Source of the DNA: Siphonodentalium dalli
Taxonomy: Eukaryota; Mollusca; Scaphopoda; Gadilida; Siphonodentaliidae
Assembly: GCA_032622095.1 (NCBI GenBank)
Contig: CP136061.1
Coordinates: 251,485,582-251,549,581 of the forward strand
Length of the DNA stretch: 64,000 bases
Direction: 5' to 3'
A program made the translations under genes and the position numbers. Under the pieces are notes generated by a model. It was not told the DNA's origin. It saw nothing but the letters and a program-made list of their open reading frames with translations, and did not search any database. The first letter of the stretch is position 1, and the number at the start of each line of letters is the position of its first letter. Of the stretch, positions 46,663-57,199 are shown piece by piece.

Positions 46663-46880
46663 ACGCAACAGACAGACCCATATAACATCGACAGCACTTG
46701 ACGACTCTACCATGCACGCTTCCGCCGCTTTGCCTCCAACCACAGTAACAACGTCAGCCACAATATCGATCCCCATCGAATAATCAAGAAAGGGTGAAGG
46801 GACATGCAAACTGCAGTCCGACCATCCTACCCGGCCTTCGGCCGGAAACGACCCAACAACAACAACAACAACAACAGTTT
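46663..46880 (+). mobile_element. 3' tail of the Jockey-like fragment with (AAC)n
   Basis: C/A-rich trailer to a run of AAC repeats at about 46853-46876, interpreted as the retroelement's 3' terminal simple repeat. AATAAA occurs just after (46884-46889, CAATAAATAT). Confidence 0.6.
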
Positions 46881-47046
46881 CTGCAATAAATATAGTTCGC
46901 ACCAACATCGAAAACAATGGTTTTACGACATTTTTTACTTTCACCGACGATATACGTTATATGTATTTTATATAAATGGCCGAATGAAAGGGAGAATCTA
47001 CTCAAATGGTGTTTTGGTTTCTTTCTCTGCTTCGTAGGATTAGGTC

Positions 47047-47654
47047 ACGATATTCAGGTTCGCGCTGCCACTTGCCTAATTTGCCAATGGCAAAAATAAT
47101 TCACATTTGGCAAAAAATATTTTCATTTGGCAAAAGTTTTGGCAAGTCACTTATTAATTCCTCAATAAAGTTGAAAAATATCAGTCAATCAATACCATTC
47201 ATTTTAGGAGACTACAATATAATTATATTAGTGGTGTTTTACATGGTTTCGGACAAGTTAACACCTCCATTAAGATGCAGTTAGTCTGATAGCGTTAATA
47301 TCGATTGGGTGGAGTGATTACCCGTATTTAGTGTGATGGTGATGTTTCCATAGCTAATCCTCTTGTGGTGTGCCCTTCTGATGAAGCAACCCTTCTACCA
47401 TTGTATTGTTCGGTGATTTCTTTATTGTTGTGTCATAAACCATTATAGAGATGCGAGTATAGTTATTAACGAACTGCTTTCCTAGTGATATCAAACGTCA
47501 ATCAAACCGCGAGTGTCGAAACATAACATCCAATCAATGTTGCAGAAAATGATACTATCGGGGATAACATTTTGCAAATTCAAAAAGAACTTGGCAACAA
47601 ATATTTTCATTTGGCAAAAGTAAATTTCGGTCCAGCGCGGACCCTGACCATATT
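47047..47654 (+). mobile_element. hAT-like non-autonomous element, 592 bp
   Basis: Ends CAGGTTCGCGCTG (47055) and CAGCGCGGACCCTG (to 47646) are inverted and related to the 37.4-kb element's termini. The flanks ACGATATT and ACCATATT match at seven of eight positions, an aged 8-bp target duplication. Subterminal TTTGGCAAAA repeats parallel the TTTGGCTAA repeats of the larger element. No coding sequence. Confidence 0.82.
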
Positions 47655-48008
47655 TCCATCATATATAGAGCTAGATCTAACCAGCGAGAATGATACTATG
47701 TTACAGATGGCTGATAACCCAGAATGCAAACATAGAACGCTCATCATTGATATATTTGTGTACGGTACATGTATTTTATTTCAGACATTCACTCATTGTG
47801 ATTTCAACTTTCCATAATAAACGGTAAACTGATAACATCTTTCTGCTATTAATGACCGACAACTGCATTATGGGACAATTTGGAAATTATACAGAGGGTG
47901 TATAACTGTACTATATGCGAATCTAGAGTAATAGTATTTGTTTACTCCTCGTGCTTTGTTTTGTGTGGGGGGGGGGGGCATGTAAATTGTTATTCATTTC
48001 TGGCTAAA
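47655..48008. other. No feature seen
   Basis: Includes a G homopolymer at about 47970-47980. Confidence 0.35.
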
Positions 48009-48009
48009 T

Positions 48010-48118
48010 ACACCCAGAATAGAAAAAACCTTCGGAATATCGAACCTTCGAAATAATGAACCCTCGGAATAGAGAACATTCGGAATATAGAACCATCGGA
48101 ATAGAGAACCCTACCCGA
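48010..48118. repeat. 16-bp degenerate tandem repeat, about six copies
   Basis: Pattern AATAnnGAACCNTCGG repeats with a 16-base period. Confidence 0.75.
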
Positions 48119-48268
48119 CACTAACTTACAATATAAATAGTTTATAAGGGAACTATTCGTCAATGAGTATTAGTAATGAAAGGGTTAAACTATGGTATTG
48201 CTTTTATTAGAGAATAAGAGGGGGGGGGGGTGAAAAAAAGATAGCAATTTAGAGATTCTTTTTGGTGA

Positions 48269-49120
48269 TCATTTTCTTTTTTCTGGTGGTCGTGGACGCT
48301 TTGAATAGGCTAGTGTGCACTGACCATATGTCTGTGTTGGAATTGCTGTTACTGTGCCAGAGGTTCTCTCATCTTTGTCTCGATGCCAGTAGACCTGGCT
48401 ATCCTGCAGCAGGAAGAATTCGTATTTGGTGAGATGGTAAGTGGTTCCTGCTGCGTGGTGTGTTACAATCGCTGTCTTGATCTTTTCTCGTTGTTTTTCC
48501 ATCTGTTCTTTGGTGATGGACGTCGCCGGCTTCTCTTCATACCTCGGCGTCGGAGGGGCGGTGATGGTAGATTCCGCCCCTGGTGGAGAATGGCTGGGTG
48601 GTGTTTCCATCTCCACGTCGAAACTGGCGGCAGGAACATCGGGGGTGGTATCCGCGTCCCTGTCTCCGCTCGTCTCTGTGCCGACAGCAGGGACCTCCGG
48701 CAGATCTACGGAGTCCCTACTAGCCGGTCTGATGTCACCTGTCTCCATGCAGACCGGGTCGTCTGGGCGTCTCTCAGACAACTCCTGCATACCGGCTGTG
48801 ACACTGGATGGCTGAACCACACGGGGAGGGGTGACCGACAGATCAACAGTCACCCCCTTCTTTTTCTTCCATTTGGCCCGTCTGGCTGCGTCCCTTCTCC
48901 TTCGAGCTGGCGTCTTTTTCTTAGGAGGCTCCTCTTTCATGGTACGGCTGGTCTTGGCGTTCCTGCTCCGGGTAGAAGATCTCTGGTTACCAGCATCTTC
49001 CGTCCGGAATTCAACACAAAGAGTCAAATAGCCCCTGTTAGACTGGAGACTCCAGCTAACAGTGTCCACTATTTGAGATCTTTGTATTGCAGCTAACGCG
49101 GCGTCAGGGATTAGCTCCAT
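48269..49120 (-). CDS. Hypothetical 283-aa basic/acidic low-complexity protein, possibly a retroelement ORF1
   Basis: The longest frame in the window outside the LINE. Visible features: an N-terminal segment with VSWSLQSNRGYLTLCVEFRT; a strongly basic stretch at about 60-90 (KKKTPARRRRDAARRAKWKK); a long Pro/Ser/Thr/Asp/Glu-rich disordered middle; and a C-terminal segment with aromatic residues (TYHLTKYEFFLLQDSQVYWH) ending in RPRPPEKRK. The region is clearly GC-richer than its surroundings, which argues against a chance frame. The basic RRRR-D motif recalls ORF1 proteins of some invertebrate LINEs, but no RT lies beside it. The start is the first ATG. No intron signals were judged. Function unknown. 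Confidence 0.5.
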   Translation of the reverse strand: MELIPDAALAAIQRSQIVDTVSWSLQSNRGYLTLCVEFRTEDAGNQRSSTRSRNAKTSRTMKEEPPKKKTPARRRRDAARRAKWKKKKGVTVDLSVTPPRVVQPSSVTAGMQELSERRPDDPVCMETGDIRPASRDSVDLPEVPAVGTETSGDRDADTTPDVPAASFDVEMETPPSHSPPGAESTITAPPTPRYEEKPATSITKEQMEKQREKIKTAIVTHHAAGTTYHLTKYEFFLLQDSQVYWHRDKDERTSGTVTAIPTQTYGQCTLAYSKRPRPPEKRK

Positions 49121-49300
49121 TGTCCGTCGCTCTAAGCCTAATCCAAAACCGTCTCACTCGCCGGCATCAGCACGAGGGCGGTTGCTTCCAATAAAGGTTA
49201 CAGACCGCACAACTCACTCGTACCGACGCTCTGACAAAAACGAACTAATTAAGCCAAACAAAATCTGACTTGTTCGCTCCACCTTCTGCCAGAGGTTAAA
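49121..49300 (-). other. Leader of the 283-aa frame
   Basis: GC-moderate region upstream of the minus-strand ATG; possibly the 5' UTR of the same unit. It is bounded by a T homopolymer (about 49302-49330) set between inverted AAACTAGTTT copies. Confidence 0.3.
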
Positions 49301-49304
49301 CTAG

Positions 49305-49336
<32 letters not shown>

Positions 49337-49383
49337 AGTTTATGTTCCATATAAGTTTATATATCGAGCTGATTGTCGCCTCT

Positions 49384-49515
49384 GGCTTCATATAGTGTTC
49401 ATTCAGAGTGGGTGCTAATTAAATCAGGCTTCATATAGTGTTCATTCAGAATGTGTGCTAATTAAATCAGGCTTCATATAGTGTTCATTCAGAATGGGTG
49501 CTAATTAAATCAGGC
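49384..49515. repeat. 43-bp tandem repeat, three copies
   Basis: GGCTTCATATAGTGTTCATT begins copies at 49384, 49427 and 49470. Confidence 0.95.
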
Positions 49516-49545
49516 TTACACTAATGGGGGTATTAGTGCTGTTTT

Positions 49546-49761
49546 CTTAGATACGCTTCCGGAGATGCATCTTTATGCTCTGAAATAGTGTGTCTGTCAT
49601 TTGCAGAAAGAGGTCCCACAGAGGGCGAACTTTGTTTGGCTATCCCGCATGGTGGGCTTACATCACCAAACTCACCCTCTGGGAACCTAATTCTGCAAAT
49701 GACAGACACACTATTTGCAGGCTTGTTTCTTAGATACGCTTCGGGGGGTGCCTCTTTATGG
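49546..49761. mobile_element. Solo hairpin MITE (CAAGC family) with 33-bp flanking direct repeats
   Basis: Element about 49579-49727 is one long palindrome. Arms start AATAGTGTGTCTGTCATTTG and contain CAGAGGG near the centre; it equals one hairpin of the 33.4-kb twin-hairpin element. Flanks TTAGATACGCTTCCGGAGAT (49548) and TTAGATACGCTTCGGGGGGT (49729) are direct repeats extending about 33 bp through CTTTATG. Confidence 0.8.
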
Positions 49762-50435
49762 TAACCCTTCTCTTGAACGAAGCGTATTTGTAAAATGTTT
49801 AGCAGAATTTAAAGGAAGCCCGTAATCAAACAATGGGAACGATGCCAATTAGCAGTGTCGTTCTTTTGCATTCCCATGTATATATATCCGGGATGCAATG
49901 CGCTACACAAAACAGTTCTGCCGATGGCGTATTTTACGATATGATTTAACATTGATCCTGTGCCATAACGAGTATTACGGGGAAAATATCATTGTATTCC
50001 ATTGTACCAAAGAACGCACCATTTCGCATTGAAATAGGCATTACTATGCACCGATCGACTAGAGTTCAAATCCCTACTGGAGATGGTTCCGGTTTCCCGC
50101 GTATGGTTATATTCTGGTCAAGTGTTAATTGATAGAATAAAATATTCTATCAATTCACCAGCATAGCCTGGACTTTGACCATTATAATAGGCTAGATGAA
50201 AACTCAAACCACAAGAATGGTTGCAAATAGAAACTAAGGATTAAGGATAGTATATCGTATGACATAATATTATATAAATCAGACAGTCGCTCTCTCGCTG
50301 GTGGGATGGATAAAAAATGATTCCCGGAAACGACTCACATAAGCACACACGCTTGATGTCGAATCCGGTCCATGATGTTATATTATTATCCATCCCTTAA
50401 CTAACACCATTCCCGATTGGGCAAAAGCCGCCACG
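49762..50435. other. No feature seen
   Basis: Non-coding sequence with short inverted AGAATAAAATATTCT near 50135. Confidence 0.35.
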
Positions 50436-50449
50436 TGATAGTCCTGGAA

Positions 50450-50525
50450 AAAGTCATATTGGATTCCCGAAAGTCATATTGGACTCCCGACTGTACAATA
50501 TGACTTTTCATATTGGACTCCATGA
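50450..50525. repeat. Cluster of AAGTCATATTGGACTCC repeats
   Basis: The motif occurs three times on the plus strand and once inverted (CAATATGACTT). The same words recur in the palindrome at 50.8-50.95 kb. Confidence 0.75.
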
Positions 50526-50785
50526 CGTCAGGAATTACGAGTCTATTGCGAAATGCATCGGTGAAATTGTGATGCGCGCGCAACATTGATGGATTTTAGC
50601 AGACGTTTCAATTCCGCATTGAGTTTTTTCTCATTTCCGTGTTTACTTTTCCAAATCATGCTTTCTGATGATCAATATACGGTATAGGCTTTTATAGAGA
50701 ATTAAGTGCCGACAAATACCAAAAATAACCACAAAAGTTTTATTTCCAAAATTTGGATAAACATACAGATGGATAATAAAAATGT

Positions 50786-50948
50786 CATTATACAATGTTG
50801 TGTACAGTATGAGTTTTTCTTGTACTCGTCCAGGCTGTGGTGAAAAGTCATATTGGACTCGACACTGGCGTGTCTCGTCCAATATGACTTTTCACCACAA
50901 CCTGGACTCGTACAAGAAAAACACATACTGTACACAACATTGTATAAT
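50786..50948. repeat. 163-bp palindrome, arms about 75 bp
   Basis: The left arm (ATTATACAATGTTGTGTACA...) and right arm (...TGTACACAACATTGTATAAT) are near-perfect complements meeting around CACTGGCGTG. High arm identity suggests recent formation or active maintenance; probably a palindromic MITE. Confidence 0.85.
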
Positions 50949-51199
50949 AACTTTATATTCTGATATGTTGTAATTTATGTTGTATTGTTCATGGAATAAA
51001 TACTGTTTAAATCAAATAGAAACTTTGTTCAGGTTCAATGGGGAGGGTGCAGTTGGAAATTCAAATGTCGACACCCCCCCCCCCCCACAACAGAGCCCTT
51101 CTAGCCAGTTCCCTGATTGCCATATGTAAAGTTTCCGGTCGCATCACATTTGCATCCCACACATGAACGCTTGCACATATACACTGATAAAATATTTAT

Positions 51200-51257
51200 T
51201 CCACCCACATTCTACGACACCATGACTGTAGTAAATAAATTGAATTGAATTGAATTG
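51200..51257 (+). mobile_element. Retroelement 3' end, plus strand, (TTGAA)n tail
   Basis: GTAGTAAATAAATTGAATTG continuing as a TTGAA run; the same tail type as at 36.84 kb but on the opposite strand. Confidence 0.45.
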
Positions 51258-51465
51258 CTGTCACATTGCATGAGAGAATGTCGTGGTACGCCGATCGCCT
51301 GGGATACCAGCGGGACAATTTAAAACAATAACAGTCGTCGATGTCAAATAACTGTGGCATATACATATTAATACAAAAGGCTCCTGTTTTCCTTTTTACA
51401 AATGGAAGTCCTTGAATATTCAGAATGTCTGTTTGCAGGGTATAACTAACACAACTAACACCATT

Positions 51466-51940
51466 TTAACCCTTTAAATCCTTTACCCAACAAACCGGCC
51501 AAAAACGCCCAAATAAAGCTTCAACAGCCTAAAATATCTTCGGGACTGTCTCAATAAAACCATACAAATATGGATATCATTGGAACCGGTTCATTGACCA
51601 CATTGTGATGGTTACAGTTATGCCCTGTGCCAATGAATTCTCTTATATATGCGAGTCGACCATAGGTCGCCTCGCATATATAAGAGAATGCATTGGCCTA
51701 AAAAAAATCTTTTTTCAACACTTTTTACCATTTTTTCTTACATTCTTTAACAATTTTATAATTTTTTCTTACATTTTTTAACAATTTTTATAATATTTTT
51801 CTACATTCTTTGACAATTTTATCATTTTTAATATGTGTTAAGCCAATGCATTCTCTTATATATGCGAGGCGACCTATGGTCGACTCGCATATATAAGAGA
51901 ATGCATTGGCACAGGGCCGTTCTGTTGGGTAAAGGGTTAA
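51466..51940. mobile_element. Twin-hairpin TTAA element, copy 7
   Basis: Element 51470-51936 flanked by TTAA. The left end has extra bases, reading CCCTTTAAATCCTTTACCC. Hairpins at 51630-51696 and 51843-51909; long spacer as in copies 3 and 4. Confidence 0.87.
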
Positions 51941-52360
51941 CCTATAACACGGGCCCCGTTCCTCATTTGAGCGCACCACATGACTCGCTCAGCAAACACA
52001 GCAACCACACAAAACATTAAAGGGACACCTGGGGACTCCCCCACACCCCGTATTAAAGCTCGTGGGCTCTTCCTCGTACAAATTCGTTTCAACTTTTGCC
52101 GCGTTCGGATATGACGATTTTCTATGTTCAGATATCCTCAAAACAACAAATCGTGGGGCGAATTAAGGAGAAGATCACTCGATCTTTTCGACCACCCGGG
52201 AGCTTCGCGCCCAACCACTCTCCTCTTTTACAAATGAAAAGTTGGGAGAGAGATATATTTTAAACGTTTACTTTTTTTTAAGTTGTCACAAACAAGTTAA
52301 CACGCTTACCTTCACGGGTCGGCTAGAAATTTACGAGGAATGTAGCTGTAGCTGGGATAC
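51941..52360. other. No feature seen
   Basis: GC-moderate sequence without a recognised gene. Confidence 0.35.
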
Positions 52361-52363
52361 TAG

Positions 52364-52600
52364 ATCATGCCATGAAACTCCCGTAGAGAGCCCCACACAG
52401 ATAGAAAGATTTGTTACTGAGTGTCGTCTACGCGTGTCTGTGAGGGGCCACATTCAGGTGTTCAGTAGATCATTCCATGAATTTCCCGTAGAGAGCCCCA
52501 CACAGATAGAAGGATATATTACTGGATGTCGTCTGGTCGAGTCGGTGGGGGCACCAAACGGATTTTCTGTCGATCATGCCATGAATCTCTACTCTGGCTA
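52364..52600. repeat. Three copies of a motif of about 100 bp with GAGCCCCACACAGATAGAA
   Basis: GATCATGCCATGAA or close variants start copies at about 52364, 52470 and 52573. The first two contain AGAGCCCCACACAGATAGAA followed by GTGTCGTCT. The same GAGCCCCACACA ... GTGTCGTCTGC block lies inside the second-shell elements at 15.4 and 34.4 kb. The 119-codon frame here is incidental. Confidence 0.75.
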
Positions 52601-52727
52601 ACGCCCGTAGAGATCATACTCCACCAGAACAAAACCTGGGAACTTTTTTAAATGTTGACAGGGAACTTTATAAAGCCCAAAAAAATAACGCCGGGAATAT
52701 ATTTCTTAGTTATTATCTGTTCCAGTT
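52590..52727. mobile_element. Family B element, left-arm fragment
   Basis: CGTAGAGATCATACTCCACC to TTATTATCTGTTCC matches the left arm of 42.35-42.50 kb. Confidence 0.75.
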
Positions 52728-52924
52728 TTGGAGCTTCTGCTTTCAAATGGTATATAATATGGCATATATTTTATAAAAATGTGATCTGGGGGTTCGAAAG
52801 TTAAGAGTTCCTTTAAACTACATGTGTGATTGATTCTTTGCGAGATAAGTGTATGCTATTTGCATGCAGGCATATATCGATAGCATCGATACCAGAGAGA
52901 CTATATATAGTTTTCACTTCTCAT

Positions 52925-53345
52925 TTAGGGTACGTTCATACGCTGCCAAGTTTGCATGGTATGTTTTGCGGACATTTCGTCATAGAAAATCACATACAAC
53001 CATAAGAATATGAACGGAAACGTGCACATAACATGCATATTTACTAAAGCGAAAGACATGAGAAGTAACATTTATCTTGTTCCACTTGTAGCAGTGATAC
53101 TGTAATTTGCCTTCAAGTACCTGTATGATTAATTTTTGCAAGATAATTGCATGATTTTTACAGGCAAATTCCAGTATATTCATTACTAGTGGAACTACGG
53201 AGATTTTACTTCGCATGTAGTTTGCTATGGCACAGATATACTTTATGTGTTTTTTCCATTCATATTATGGCACCAAATCGTTTTCTACGATAAAATGCCT
53301 GCAAGCCATACCGTGCAAACTTGCCAGTGTATGCACGTACCCTTA
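52925..53345. mobile_element. PIF/Harbinger-like MITE, 415 bp
   Basis: Element 52928-53342 starts GGGTACGTTCATACGCTGCC and ends as the complement of GGGTACGTGCATACACTGGC. TTA lies on both sides, the expected 3-bp duplication. Inverted similarity continues about 60 bp (GCAAACTT, CATACC, TTTTCTA). No coding sequence. Confidence 0.7.
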
Positions 53346-53349
53346 GTTA

Positions 53350-53495
53350 AATGTGGCACAGATGAAGTTTATAAACATTTTTGCATTCGGTTTATGGCAC
53401 GTAAACGTTGTAGCTTTCTATACGAAATGCCTGTAAAAGAATGCAAGGCAAATTTGCGAGTTTATGGATATACATGTACGCTTACCCACGCCCAT
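53350..53495. repeat. Diverged second copy of the MITE's right half
   Basis: GGCACAGATGAAGTTTATAA ... AAATGCCTGTAAAAGA ... TACGCTTA parallels 53228-53345 in the same order with many changes. The 90-codon frame across both is incidental. Confidence 0.6.
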
Positions 53496-53699
53496 GTAAT
53501 ATTCTTAAAAGTCGAATAAGTGTTCTTTAAAGTGACATACAATGTTCAAGCCGCAAATTAATTAGAATATAATTGCACGCATTGTTATACCAATAAGTGA
53601 GCACCAAAATGGATTCACAAATACATGAATTATTTATGTATGAACTTCACATGCCATGGGATAATTGTTATTAAAGCTTAACTACTAACTGATGGTAAG

Positions 53700-54344
53700 T
53701 TTACCGTACCAGAAACAATTAACAAAGATCTATTTATTGGAGTTAAACAAGGCTATTCATCGTCGCCTACATTGTTCAAAATCTTCATTGATGACATCAA
53801 ATGTTCACTTGATGTATCCGGCTGCGATCCAATATTCCTTAATAATCGTCAGCTAATTCATCGTTTATTTGCCGACGATTTAGTGTTGCTGTCAGAAACT
53901 GAACAAGGTCTACAGAATTGTCTTGAAAAGTTAGAGAAATATACCCAATACAATGGTCTCGTAGTTAATGCAAGTAAATCAAAATGTGCGGTTTTTAGAT
54001 CAAAGAGAACTAAACGTGAACCAAGTTTCAATATAAACGCGACATCGCTTGAATTAGTTTCAGAGTATCCATATATCGGGATAAAATTCACATTGACTGG
54101 TAGAATGGCAAAATCACAAGAACTTACAAGCGGGAAAGCCACGAAAGCAATGTTCTTTTTAAACCAGTCTGTTCCTTCAAAGATGAAGCTTTCTATTCCA
54201 ACTAAATGCAAATTGTTAAAAAGATTAATAAAACCGATAGTGTTATATGGATGTGAGGTATGGGCAGGACAAACTAATATGCTTCACTCAGATACAATAC
54301 CATATGAACAAGTCCATCTGATGCTTTGCAAAACAACATTATAG
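53700..54344 (+). pseudogene. LINE reverse transcriptase fragment (FADD box)
   Basis: In frame from FTVPETINKDLFIGVKQG onward: the KQG turn with SSPTLFKIFIDDI, then FADDLVLLSET (catalytic Asp pair intact), VNASKSKCAVF, and LIKPIVLYGCEVW. This is the palm/thumb part of a non-LTR reverse transcriptase, different in sequence from the LINEs at 18-24 kb and 46 kb. Endonuclease and early RT are absent. The frame is lost after 54344, and the C-terminal region continues in another frame to 55023. Confidence 0.88.
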
Positions 54345-55023
54345 GTGTTAACCGAAATGCTACGAATCATGCCGTCCGCGCAGAATTGGGCAGATTCCCA
54401 GTTATATATGATGCGATTACTCAACAATTTAGATATATAAAATAGATAAAAAATTCGAACCTTTCAAGTGGGTGCTTGGTACATGATGCATACATCGAAT
54501 CACTTAGAGACCCTTCTATTTCATTATGCAATGAATTATATGGATAATACGGCGTTGATATTTCAGACCGTCGGATATTCCAAGGGATAGAAGAGCGCGC
54601 CTTGGTGGATAAACTAAAATCTGATAATTTGATGCGATTCTATAATGTAAATCATGCCGAAAAGAAACCGATGAATGGAAATAAAATACGAACGTATAGA
54701 TTATGAGTATATATGAAACTGAACCATACATTGGCAATGCGCTATCTGTCAAAGTGAGAATTCTATTCACAAAATTGCGACTCAGTAATCAACGACTGGA
54801 AATCGAAAAAGGGAGACACAAACAGCCCCCAAAATATGTGAGAGAAAGATTGTGTTCTGCGTGTAATTCAAAACCAATTGAGTCAGAATATTATTTCATC
54901 TTAGAATTTCAGGCCTACGAAAGTATTCGTGAATCTTATGTAAAGGACATAATTGCAACGAGCCCTCATTTCGTAGAAATGACAAGTTATGAGAAGTTCA
55001 GATTTATTATGCAGAATGAATAA
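54345..55023 (+). pseudogene. Decayed C-terminal region of the same LINE
   Basis: Frameshifts and stops separate this part from the RT. The last block (54703-55023) contains LRLSNQRLEIEKGRHKQPPK, then CSACNSKPIESEYYFILEF. The latter is the usual LINE C-terminal knuckle with the first two cysteines kept, but the expected His and last Cys replaced by Tyr and Phe. Confidence 0.75.
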
Positions 55024-55569
55024 ATAGCAACCGTTAACGTTATATGCGACATGATCCGGTCTTTCTTCACCATTCGAGACAATATACATATATCTAACAA
55101 AGCTAGCAAGTATACTTGAGATTTCATGACAGTAAATCATGATATCCTATATGCATATATCATACGTGATTACTCGTGTTAAATTATTCTTTATGTTGAT
55201 ATATGCTGTATTTTGTATATGTTCAACTGCCCATTGTGTGTATTTTGCATTACATCTTATGTTATCTTATCTTATAGATTTCAGCGTCAGGATTACGACC
55301 ATGTACACCGCCAGTTACCAGACTGCGTGGGTTATAGCGGAGGACAGGGTTATAACGGAGAATCTGATTATATAGACTGATGTCAAAACGTGATATACTC
55401 TAACTTCGAACTGCTAACGCGTTTCATCGATTGTCAATTTTTTTTATAAAGGCTTCACAGAAGGCTGAAAGCTTGTGTGAATTATACACTAATGACTCTA
55501 TAAAGGTGTTATCATTCAATTCCTGTCATATTATTGGGGAAATAGGTTAATTTTAAGATAAATAATAAT
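55024..55569. other. No feature seen
   Basis: AT-rich, probably the old LINE 3' UTR and flank. Confidence 0.35.
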
Positions 55570-56394
55570 ACAGTGACCCATATCATCAATCGGCGACCCA
55601 TAATAACACAGCGACCCATATCATCAAACGACTACCCATAATAATACAGCGACCCATATCATCAATCGGCGACCCATAATAACACAGCGACCCATATCAT
55701 CAATCGACGACCCATAATAATACAGCGACCCATATCATCAATCGGCGACCCATCATAACACAGCAACCCATATCATCAACGACGACCCATAATAATACAG
55801 TGACCCATATCATCAATCGGCGACCCATAATAACACGGCTACCCATATTATCAATCGGCGACCCATAATAATACAGCGACCCATATCATCAATCGGTGAC
55901 CCATAATAATACAGCGACCCATATCATCAATCGACGACCCATAATAATACAGCGACCCATATCATCAATCGGCGACCCATCATAACACAGCAACCCATAT
56001 CATCAACGACGACCCATAATAATACAGTGACCCATATCATCAATCGGCGACCCATAATAACACGGCTACCCATATTATCAATCGGCGACCCATAATAATA
56101 CAGCGACCCATATCATCAATCGGTGACCCATAATAATACAGCGACCCATATCATCAATCGGCGACCCATAATAATACAGCGACCCATATCATCAATCGGC
56201 GACCCATAATAACACAGCGACCCATATCATCAATTGGCGACCCATAATAACACAGCAACCCATATCATCAATCGACGACCCATAATAATACAGCGACCCA
56301 TATCATCAATCGGCGACCCATAATAACACAGATACCCATATCATCAATCGACGACCCATAATAACACAGCTACCCATATCATCAATCGGCGAAT
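55570..56394. repeat. 38-bp dimeric minisatellite, about 22 copies
   Basis: Each 38-bp unit is two related 19-bp halves, both starting GCGACCCATA (one continues TCATCAATCG, the other ATAATACA). A block of about 227 bp (six units) marked by CACGGCTACCCATATTA is itself duplicated at about 55750-55920 and 55978-56150. Confidence 0.95.
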
Positions 56395-56850
56395 TCCAAT
56401 TCGGCATATGCCCCAAATAATATGGGATTGGAAACAAACGGCCGACTATTTTATGTACCATGACTTCCGATATATCTGACTCTAACGAGATGTTCATCGT
56501 GTGTGTTTATAAACACATCATGTGAGGTACTCTTACAAAAAGATATCGCGCACGAAATACTAGCGGAAATACCGACCATCAAAAGAGTGAGTAACAGATA
56601 AATAAACTGTTAAATCTACAGAACACGTGTTCTCTGAATATCCCGCTGTCCGTTTGAGTACAGAGGAAGGATAATATCTCATGTCGTAATTAAAGGCATT
56701 GTCTGCAGTTATTTTCAATTGGCATTAAGTTTGTCAATTTTTATAGAGTTACTGTCACGTGACGTTCACCGCGTGACTTCATCATTGTTGAATTCGGTTC
56801 TCAGCAATCAAACCAAGCACGTTCTAAATATAGCGATGACAGTATGGTTT
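56395..56850. other. No feature seen
   Basis: Non-repetitive sequence between two minisatellites. Confidence 0.35.
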
Positions 56851-56851
56851 T

Positions 56852-57199
56852 AAGAAATGAATGTAGTGGGTGTGTGTTATTGGGGGATATAAGAAATGAA
56901 TGTAGTCGTGTGTGTTATTGGGGGATATCAGAAATGAATGTAGTCGTGTGTGTTATTGGGGAATATAAGAAATGAATGTAGTCGTGTGTGTTATTGGGGG
57001 ATATAAGAAATGAATGTAGTCGTGTGTGTTATTGGGGGATATAAGAAATGAATGTAGTGGTGTGTGTTATTGGGGTATATGACGCTGTGGTCGTTGGGGT
57101 ACATTGTGTTTGAGCGGTTCTCACTAAATATGCCCCCTACGACTACAGCGCCGTATCCCCCAATAGTACACACACACCACTACATTCAATTCTTATATT
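56852..57199. repeat. 38-bp minisatellite, six copies, with an inverted copy at its end
   Basis: Unit AAGAAATGAATGTAGTCGTG...GTTATTGGGGGATAT repeats from 56852 to 57080. An inverted copy (TATCCCCCAATAGTACACAC) lies at 57152-57199, so the array edge could fold back. Confidence 0.9.

Noticed and set aside
48383-49096. 237-aa plus-strand protein opposite the 283-aa frame
   Set aside because: The minus frame is longer and has coherent basic, acidic and aromatic segments. The plus frame looks like its GC-rich shadow, though I cannot exclude it fully.
55570-56394. 38-bp repeats as a CRISPR array
   Set aside because: Unit-to-unit contiguous minisatellite with no unique spacers and no cas genes.
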